DNA of 6,451 nt from an uncultured Prevotellaceae bacterium (GTDB taxonomy: Bacteria; Bacteroidota; Bacteroidia; Bacteroidales; Bacteroidaceae): the NCBI GenBank assembly GCA_947306845.1, contig CAMZHP010000195.1, positions 1 to 6,451 of the forward strand. The letters run 5' to 3'. The position numbers were made by a program, and so were the translations under genes. Shown here piece by piece: positions 1-4,113 of this stretch (within the stretch, counting starts at the first letter, position 1; each line of letters opens with the position of its first letter). The notes below the pieces were generated by a model. That model saw nothing but the letters and a program-made list of their open reading frames with translations. It ran no database searches and was not told the origin of the DNA.

Positions 1-195
1 AGCGTCGACATCCTTACGGAGACGTTCCAGTCCGTCGGGATTGAGGTATCTGACAGCCTCGGCAAACGCCTCCTGTCTGAGGAAGGCGGCGAGGATGTGC
101 TCAGGAGTGACAAACTCATGTCGGCGGCTGCGGCTTTGCTGCACCGCATCGCTGAGCACCAAGTTGGCATTGTCGCTATGTTCTAATGTGGGCAT
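1..195 (-). CDS. clpA: ClpA, ATP-dependent Clp protease ATPase subunit (N-terminal 65 residues only)
   Basis: This is the start of the AAA+ unfoldase that partners ClpP in the cytoplasm; the window edge removes everything after residue 65. The reading frame begins at the ATG at 195-193 and stays open to base 1. The visible protein is the first half of the Clp N-terminal domain. Residues about 24-39 read RRHEFVTPEHILAAFL, which lines up closely with the E. coli ClpA block HRHEFMTVEHLLLALL, and residues about 51-65 match the helix that follows. The start codon lies four bases after the clpS stop codon, so the two genes are almost certainly cotranscribed and perhaps translationally coupled. No Shine-Dalgarno sequence is visible. 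A ClpB or ClpC N-domain has a similar fold, but adjacency to clpS and the RHEF block favour ClpA. The AAA+ modules and the ClpP-binding loop lie outside the window and could not be checked. Confidence 0.9.
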   Translation of the reverse strand, partial: MPTLEHSDNANLVLSDAVQQSRSRRHEFVTPEHILAAFLRQEAFAEAVRYLNPDGLERLRKDVDA

Positions 196-199
196 GATG

Positions 200-502
200 T
201 CATTCGGGTTGATAGGTCAGGCGGAGCGGGTATCCCTCGTCGCGTGCCATCTGTGTGGCCTTGCGCACCTTCGACACGGCGATGTCGTAGGTATAGACGC
301 CTACGAGGGCCTTGTCGCTGTGATGCACCTTGAGCATGAGGGCCTGTGCCTCTGCCTCACTCTTGAAAAATATGGTCATAAGGATTTTGACGACGAACTC
401 CATGGTGGTGAAGTCATCGTTGTGGATATACACCTTGTAGCGTTTCGGCTCACGGATATCCGTTCGCGAGCGCTCACTGACTGACGATTGCTGCTTTGCC
501 AT
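200..502 (-). CDS. clpS: ClpS, N-degron adaptor for the ClpAP protease
   Basis: ClpS is a small cytoplasmic adaptor that binds proteins with Leu, Phe, Tyr or Trp at the N-terminus and hands them to ClpA. The 100-residue protein has a short polar tail (about residues 1-20) followed by the ClpS core. The binding-pocket residues known from E. coli are present: N28-D29-D30 (E. coli N34-D35-D36), the gatekeeper M34 (M40) and the LMLxVH block at 55-60, with H60 matching H66. The length is normal for the family. The ATG at 502-500 is the only reasonable start: the frame upstream reaches a TAA without another ATG, and the next Met lies inside the fold. No Shine-Dalgarno is visible, and a promoter box ends only seven bases before the start codon. 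clpA follows after four bases; aat, which makes ClpS substrates, lies upstream. Confidence 0.97.
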   Translation of the reverse strand: MAKQQSSVSERSRTDIREPKRYKVYIHNDDFTTMEFVVKILMTIFFKSEAEAQALMLKVHHSDKALVGVYTYDIAVSKVRKATQMARDEGYPLRLTYQPE

Positions 503-509
503 TTGAATG

Positions 510-543
510 CAAATATAGATAAAAAAAAGGAATTACAATCAAA
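510..543 (-). promoter_or_regulatory. Proximal clpS promoter (P2), Bacteroidetes sigma type
   Basis: On the minus strand the -7 box TATATTTG (517-510) fits the Bacteroidetes consensus TAnnTTTG exactly. A TTTG at 543-540 would serve as the -33 box with a 22-base spacer, slightly long; a TTG at 538-536 gives 18. Transcription should begin about 4-7 bases after the -7 box, that is at about 503-506, so the clpS mRNA would have almost no leader. The box lies downstream of the terminator-like hairpin at 549-576, so this promoter could supply clpS-clpA independently of P1. Confidence 0.6.
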
Positions 544-548
544 CGGGC

Positions 549-576
549 AAAAAAAATGGGGCTCCGCCGAGTCCCA
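549..576 (-). terminator. Intrinsic terminator or attenuator upstream of clpS
   Basis: Read on the minus strand, an 8-position stem closes a GGCG loop (core GGGACTC-GGCG-GAGCCCC, plus an outer T-A pair) with one A·C mismatch, and is followed directly by eight T residues (556-549). That is the standard form of a Rho-independent terminator. It sits between promoter P1 (618-649) and clpS, so it would end or attenuate P1 transcripts before the gene. In the opposite orientation there is no T-run after the stem. Confidence 0.7.
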
Positions 577-613
577 ACCTTGTTAACCTTAAATCTAATA
601 CTATGAAAAACAC
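549..613 (-). ncRNA. Possible short leader RNA or small RNA between P1 and the terminator
   Basis: A transcript starting just after the P1 -7 box (about 613) and ending in the T-run of the hairpin would be about 65 bases long. It contains no convincing reading frame. The segment between promoter and hairpin includes TAAGGTTAACAAGGTT (592-577), which carries the direct repeat AAGGTT twice at a nine-base interval. It could be a free-standing small RNA, an attenuated 5' leader of clpS, or both. The call rests only on the promoter-terminator arrangement; I cannot assign it to a known RNA family. Confidence 0.35.
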
Positions 614-617
614 ATTG

Positions 618-649
618 CAAAGGTATGCTGTTTCCGCAAACAGCACAAA
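618..649 (-). promoter_or_regulatory. Distal promoter (P1) upstream of clpS, full Bacteroidetes consensus
   Basis: Minus-strand TTTG (649-646), a 20-base spacer and TACCTTTG (625-618) match the Bacteroidetes -33/-7 promoter (TTTG, about 20 bases, TAnnTTTG) without a mismatch. The stretch just upstream (about 661-684) is nearly pure A/T and could act like an UP element. The predicted start is about 613, which gives clpS a leader of about 110 bases if the intervening terminator is read through. The spacer and box architecture matches the dapB promoter at 3895-3926. Confidence 0.8.
626..645. repeat. Perfect inverted repeat filling the P1 spacer, candidate operator
   Basis: The 20 bases between the -33 and -7 boxes of P1 form TGCTGTTT-CCGC-AAACAGCA, a perfect 8-base inverted repeat with a 4-base centre. 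The dyad starts and ends exactly at the promoter boxes. A dimeric regulator bound here would occlude RNA polymerase, so repression is the simplest reading. No regulator gene is in the window. The dyad lies upstream of the predicted start site, so it would not form an RNA hairpin in the P1 transcript. Confidence 0.6.
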
Positions 650-685
650 TTTTTGGCGGAATAATTAATTAAAAAATATATTTTC

Positions 686-699
686 TTGATTTAAATCAA
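686..699. promoter_or_regulatory. FNR/CRP-type palindrome upstream of P1
   Basis: TTGATTTAAATCAA is a perfect 14-base palindrome and fits the textbook FNR half-sites TTGAT-N4-ATCAA. Its centre lies about 80 bases upstream of the predicted P1 start, within the range used by upstream-acting activators of the CRP/FNR family. The surrounding DNA is very AT-rich, which raises the odds of a chance match, and the binding preferences of CRP/FNR proteins in this organism are unknown. Confidence 0.3.
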
Positions 700-773
700 C
701 TAAAAGAGGTTTCTGATTGTAACCAAAAGGCGCAAGAAAACTTCAGATTACAACTGATGGATGGACAAAAACA

Positions 774-1424
774 TCAAAATGAAGTCTTCAGGTGGTTCAT
801 ATATTCCTCATAGGAAATGAATCGCCCACCCATGGAACGAAGATGGGGAGTCTCAAACTGGCAGTCGATAATGGTGCCGTTGTGCTCACGCATGAAATCA
901 GCGAGATGGATAAGGGCCAGTTTGCTGCCGCTAGGCACGAGTGAGAACATGCTCTCACCGAAAAAGGCACGACCAATGTTCACACCATAGAGTCCGCCCA
1001 CCAAATGCTCGTCCTCCCACACTTCGACGCTGGCGGCAAAACCCTGACGGTGGAGTTCGGTGTAAGCTTCTATCATGTCTGCACCCAACCATGCACCTTC
1101 CATTTCGTCTCTGCCACCATTGATGCTGCATTGTCTGATTACCTCTGGGAAATTCTCATTGATGCTCATTCGATAGCGGTTTTTGCGTATGAGCGTGCGC
1201 ATGGAATGCGAGACGTGTATCTCATCGGGGAAGATGACAAAGCGCTGCATAGGGCAATACCACAAGATATCGGGCTGTCTGAAAGCATACCAGGGAAAGA
1301 TGCCATGGCTATATGCCAGCAGCAGGCGGTCGACCGACAGGTCGCCGCCCACTGCCAAGAGCCCATCGGGCTCACCCAGATGTGGTTCTGGAAAAATCAG
1401 TTCCTCATTCAGCTCAAACACCAT
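774..1424 (-). CDS. aat: Aat, leucyl/phenylalanyl-tRNA-protein transferase
   Basis: Aat transfers Leu or Phe from charged tRNA to the N-terminus of proteins that begin with Arg or Lys, creating the signal read by ClpS; it is a cytoplasmic GNAT-fold enzyme. At 216 residues it is close to the E. coli protein (234). Family signatures appear in order: the N-terminal block EPDGLLAVGGDLS (18-30) and HGIFPWY (40-46), LWYCPMQR (54-61), GAWLGADMIEAY (110-121), FGESMF (155-160) and the core IIDCQF (185-190). D187 and Q189 correspond to E. coli D186 and Q188, which are implicated in peptide-bond formation. The ATG at 1424-1422 fits the usual Bacteroidetes N-terminus and has a weak AAAAGG about 10 bases upstream. 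It follows lepB by 52 bases with no promoter match between them, so it probably shares the dapB-lepB transcript. clpS and clpA lie downstream. Confidence 0.96.
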   Translation of the reverse strand: MVFELNEELIFPEPHLGEPDGLLAVGGDLSVDRLLLAYSHGIFPWYAFRQPDILWYCPMQRFVIFPDEIHVSHSMRTLIRKNRYRMSINENFPEVIRQCSINGGRDEMEGAWLGADMIEAYTELHRQGFAASVEVWEDEHLVGGLYGVNIGRAFFGESMFSLVPSGSKLALIHLADFMREHNGTIIDCQFETPHLRSMGGRFISYEEYMNHLKTSF

Positions 1425-1439
1425 TGCTGTCGCCTTTTA

Positions 1440-1470
1440 CAGGGACGAAGACCCCTGAAAGCTCCTTTCA
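1440..1470 (-). repeat. Two small adjoining hairpins between lepB and aat
   Basis: The minus strand carries TGAAAG-GAG-CTTTCA (1470-1456), a perfect 6-base stem, and CAGGGG-TCTTCG-TCCCTG (1457-1440), five pairs plus one G·T. They share two bases, so only one can form fully at a time. Neither is followed by a T-run, so they are unlikely to be terminators. Possible roles are mRNA processing or modulation of aat translation; the second stem ends about 15 bases before the aat start. Confidence 0.4.
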
Positions 1471-1476
1471 TAGCAT

Positions 1477-2919
1477 CTATTTGATGTTGTCCACCTTATT
1501 GAACAGGCGGTTCCACCTGACTTTCGGCCCTACATTCTCAGGATTGATAGAGAGCCAGATGAAGATGGGCTTACCCACGACATGATCCTCGGGCACAAAG
1601 CCCCAATAGCGCGAGTCAAGCGAGTTGTGGCGGTTGTCGCCCATCATCCAGTAATAGTCCATCTTGAATGTGTATTCGTTGGCCTCTTTGCCGTTGATGT
1701 AGATCTTGCCGTCGCGCACATCGAGGTTGTTTTCCTCATACACCCGTATGGGCCGCTCATAGACGGCGATGTTCTGCAGATTGAGTTTGATGCTTTTTCC
1801 TTTGGCGGGAATCCACACAGGCCCATAGTTGTCGCGCGTCCATCCTGTATTGGCATTCACAGGATACACCTTGCCTGGGTCGCGACTGTTGTCATCGGTC
1901 ACCGGCACCACGCTGTTGACCAGGTCAGTGCGCTTGGCCAGTTCCGTAGCCGCACGTTTGGTCATAGGCATGCCACCGCCAGACCCGTTGTTGTTGAGAT
2001 CCTCGATGGTGATCTGCAAGTTCTCCATCAGCTCATTGGGCAGAGCCTGCTTGAAGTCAACGAAATAGGTATATTGCACATTATCGGGCTCTTTGTTGGC
2101 CTTGCCGTCGAGATAGATGATTTTATCCCTGATTTCAAGTGTTTGTCCGGGAAGGCCCACACAGCGCTTGACATAGTTCTCACGGCGGTCGGTGGGCCGT
2201 GAGGCGAGCACGCCAAACTCACCTGGATTGTCCTTGACAATCTTCCGTCCCTCCGCCATCACCTTTTGGTAGAAGTCCCACTGCTGTTGCGGACTGAGGG
2301 AGTCCACCTCTACATTCTTGCCATAGTTCTCATACCCATATGTATAACAGGTCTGATAGTAATCTTGTGCCTGATATTTGTCAGCCATCATCACACTGTC
2401 ACCTGCAGGATAGTTGAACACCACGATGTCGTTGAGCTGCACGGTGCCCAGACCCTTGACACGTCTGTAGTCCCAGTGCGGCCATTCGATATACGACTTG
2501 GTGTTGAAGATGGGCAGGGTGTGCTGGGTGAGCGGCATGGTAAGCGGTGTCTGCGGGATGCGCGGACCGTAGCTCATCTTACTGACAAAGAGGTAATCAC
2601 CACGCAGGAGCGACTTCTCCAACGAACTCGAAGGGATGACGTAGTTCTGGAAGAAGAAGATGTTGATGAAATAGACGGCCACGAGAGCGAAGATGATGGC
2701 ATCCACCCAACTCATGATGAATTTCACCGGTCCCTCGGCATCTTTCCACCACTGCCAGTTGATCTTCTTCGAGATGTATGCGTCATAGATGAAAGGCACG
2801 ACAATCAGTCCGAGCCAACTCTTCACCCAGTAGAGGAAAACGAGGTAGAGTGCGAGGACGATGATGAACTTTGTCCACTGCCACTTCATGTTGAGTTTTG
2901 CCTTGCGCTTGTCTATCAT
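1477..2919 (-). CDS. lepB: LepB, signal peptidase I (long Bacteroidetes form)
   Basis: LepB is the membrane-bound serine protease that removes signal peptides from exported proteins on the periplasmic face. Hydrophobic segments lie at about 17-45 and 72-91, the latter just before the active site. The catalytic Ser is S99 in IPSSSLEKSLLRGD (95-108), and the catalytic Lys is K251 in YVKRCVGLPG (249-258). The C-terminal signature GDNRHNSLDSRYWG (427-440) is complete. The residue after the nucleophile is Leu where most family members have Met. At 480 residues it is much longer than E. coli LepB (324); about 175 residues separate K251 from the GDNR block, and the 108-240 region is also expanded, which I regard as normal for this phylum. 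The chosen ATG is 2919-2917; M11 is an alternative. No promoter match is visible in the 190-base repeat-rich gap before it, so it probably depends on the dapB promoter. Confidence 0.96.
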   Translation of the reverse strand: MIDKRKAKLNMKWQWTKFIIVLALYLVFLYWVKSWLGLIVVPFIYDAYISKKINWQWWKDAEGPVKFIMSWVDAIIFALVAVYFINIFFFQNYVIPSSSLEKSLLRGDYLFVSKMSYGPRIPQTPLTMPLTQHTLPIFNTKSYIEWPHWDYRRVKGLGTVQLNDIVVFNYPAGDSVMMADKYQAQDYYQTCYTYGYENYGKNVEVDSLSPQQQWDFYQKVMAEGRKIVKDNPGEFGVLASRPTDRRENYVKRCVGLPGQTLEIRDKIIYLDGKANKEPDNVQYTYFVDFKQALPNELMENLQITIEDLNNNGSGGGMPMTKRAATELAKRTDLVNSVVPVTDDNSRDPGKVYPVNANTGWTRDNYGPVWIPAKGKSIKLNLQNIAVYERPIRVYEENNLDVRDGKIYINGKEANEYTFKMDYYWMMGDNRHNSLDSRYWGFVPEDHVVGKPIFIWLSINPENVGPKVRWNRLFNKVDNIK

Positions 2920-2949
2920 TTGTTTTGAGTTTAAGATTTTGGACGTTTG

Positions 2950-3013
2950 GGAGTATAGGAGTGTAGGAGATTAGGAGTTTAGGAGATTAGGAGATTAGGA
3001 GTTTAGGAGTTTA
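2950..3013. repeat. Tandem octamer repeat, eight copies of GGAGNNTA
   Basis: Eight consecutive 8-base units occupy 64 bases: the plus-strand suffixes after GGAG run TATA, TGTA, ATTA, TTTA, ATTA, ATTA, TTTA, TTTA. The first four and last two bases of each unit are invariant and variation is confined to the two middle bases. On the transcribed strand the units read mostly TAAACTCC or TAATCTCC. The array ends about 30 bases before lepB. Because 8 is not a multiple of 3, the TAA triplets fall in all three frames, so it cannot be coding. Its role is unknown; copy number may vary by slippage. Confidence 0.95.
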
Positions 3014-3045
3014 GACATTAGTCCTATTATCAACTAACTGTCTTC

Positions 3046-3112
3046 AACTAACAACTATCACTAATAACTATCAACTATCAACTATGAATTATGAACTATG
3101 AATTATGAACTA
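3046..3112. repeat. Tandem heptamer repeat (AACTATC/AACTATG/AATTATG) abutting dapB
   Basis: Plus-strand units are AACTAAC and AACTATC (3046-3059), a 6-base degenerate unit, then AACTATC, AACTATC, AACTATG, AATTATG, AACTATG, AATTATG (3066-3107) and a final partial AACTA (3108-3112). Another degenerate copy lies at 3032-3038. The dapB stop codon (3112-3110) is part of the last unit. The repeats contain TAG or TAA on the transcribed strand in every frame. They form a second repeat family, unrelated in unit length to the octamer array in the same gap. Confidence 0.9.
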
Positions 3113-3865
3113 AAAAGGAAAAAGGTCACTGGTGGTGAGCAGTCCACTGTGCGTGGCGGTGTATTCAGCTGCGAGTACGGCACCAAGGGCGAAACCTTTG
3201 CGTGAGTGAGCGTCGTGGGTGATGGTGATGCGGTCGGCCTCGGAATCGTAGGAAATGGAGTGGATACCTGGCACCTCATCGCGGCGTATGCTGCTCACAG
3301 GAAGTTCATCGGCAGCATGCTCCTTGCTGCCCGTGACTGTTCCATCGGGAGCCAGCAATGTTCCCTTCACCCATTTGTCTTTCCGGCTCAGTTGACTGAT
3401 CAGGTCCTCAGCAAGTGTGATGGCTGTGCCCGAGGGTGCATCCAATTTATGAATATGGTGGGTCTCCTCCATCTCCACATCATACTGTGGGAAGGCATCC
3501 ATAATATGGGCCAGGTAACGATTGACTGCTGAGAAGATGGCCACACCGATGGAGAAATTGGATGCCCAGAAGAGTGTCTTGCCTTCCTCTGTGCACATTC
3601 TTCTCACATCCTCGCCGTGCTCGTCCATCCATCCCGTAGAACCAGACACCACTTTCACGTCCTTGGCGAAGGCACGGAGGTAATTGCCGTAGGCTGCTGT
3701 TGGCGAAGTGAACTCAATGGCCACATCGGCTGAAGCGAAGGCCTCAGACTCAAAGTCCTCCTGATTGTCGATATCGATGATGCTTACTATCTCATGGCCC
3801 CGGGAGATGGCGATTTGCTCGATCATCTTACCCATTTTGCCATATCCTATCAAAGCGATTTTCAT
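3110..3865 (-). CDS. dapB: DapB, 4-hydroxy-tetrahydrodipicolinate reductase
   Basis: DapB reduces the DapA product to tetrahydrodipicolinate with NAD(P)H, in the cytoplasmic pathway to meso-diaminopimelate for peptidoglycan and lysine. The Rossmann start GYGKMG is at 7-12, and acidic residues D31 and D33 follow the second strand, which with no Arg there suggests NADH may be accepted (inference). The dinucleotide-side SGSTGW (74-79) and SNFSIGV (102-108) follow. The signature ETHHIHKLDAPSGTA (134-148) contains H136/H137 and K140, matching E. coli H159/H160 and K163. The C-terminal end SRKGFALGAVLAA (221-233) is typical. At 251 residues it is shorter than E. coli DapB (273), with nothing essential missing. 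The ATG at 3865-3863 starts right before the nucleotide-binding strand and is preceded by GGAAGAAGA, a weak Shine-Dalgarno. A consensus promoter lies just upstream. lepB follows after 190 repeat-rich bases. Confidence 0.97.
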   Translation of the reverse strand: MKIALIGYGKMGKMIEQIAISRGHEIVSIIDIDNQEDFESEAFASADVAIEFTSPTAAYGNYLRAFAKDVKVVSGSTGWMDEHGEDVRRMCTEEGKTLFWASNFSIGVAIFSAVNRYLAHIMDAFPQYDVEMEETHHIHKLDAPSGTAITLAEDLISQLSRKDKWVKGTLLAPDGTVTGSKEHAADELPVSSIRRDEVPGIHSISYDSEADRITITHDAHSRKGFALGAVLAAEYTATHSGLLTTSDLFPF

Positions 3866-3894
3866 TCTTCTTCCAATGTTTTAGTTTTGCGAAG

Positions 3895-3926
3895 CAAAGT
3901 TACTGATAAACGAGAGAAAAGCCAAA
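3895..3926 (-). promoter_or_regulatory. dapB promoter, full Bacteroidetes consensus
   Basis: Minus-strand TTTG (3926-3923), a 20-base spacer and TAACTTTG (3902-3895) match the Bacteroidetes promoter consensus exactly. Transcription should begin near 3890, giving a leader of about 25 bases before the dapB ATG. Since secDF ends at a terminator upstream, this is probably the main promoter for dapB, lepB and aat. The rest of the gap (3927-4049) is AT-rich and I see no other feature in it. Confidence 0.8.
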
Positions 3927-4049
3927 TATTATTGGTGCTTTCATCCACATTTTTACTTATTAGTATATGATAAGGTTCAGAAAAACTACAACTTGCAAAT
4001 AGTTTTAATGATTTTTTAGACAATACAAGAGGTCGGAGTTTCCAGATAG

Positions 4050-4089
4050 AAAAAAGTTCCCCTCAGGCTAAGATGCCCTCAGGGAACTT
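4050..4089 (-). terminator. Intrinsic terminator after secDF
   Basis: On the minus strand AAGTTCCC (4089-4082) pairs perfectly with GGGAACTT (4061-4054); a further AGG/CCT pairing is possible inside. The stem runs into six T residues (4055-4050). It begins 24 bases after the secDF stop codon. This separates secDF from the dapB-led unit. On the plus strand the stem is not followed by a T-run, so it serves only minus-strand transcription. Confidence 0.9.
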
Positions 4090-4113
4090 ATCATTGTTGT
4101 TTGAGAAGTTTCT

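Noticed and set aside
41..484. 147-codon plus-strand frame opposite clpA and clpS
   Set aside because: Antisense shadow of two recognised genes, with no independent start signals.
603..668. Plus-strand reading frame of 21 codons (begins MKNTLQRY) across promoter P1
   Set aside because: It lies entirely over the minus-strand promoter, inverted repeat and leader, has no promoter or ribosome site of its own, and the region is fully explained by the minus-strand elements.
503..773. tRNA or other structured RNA gene in the aat-clpS gap
   Set aside because: I found no cloverleaf, no T-loop GTTCGA-like core and no CCA end; only the short hairpin-terminated leader is supported.
1582..2928. Long plus-strand open frames opposite lepB (206 and 220 codons)
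   Set aside because: They are antisense to a well-conserved gene, are rich in His and Val in a pattern typical of reverse-strand codon shadows, and resemble no family I know.
2950..3112. CRISPR array
   Set aside because: Units are 7-8 bases, directly adjoining and without unique spacers; these are microsatellites.
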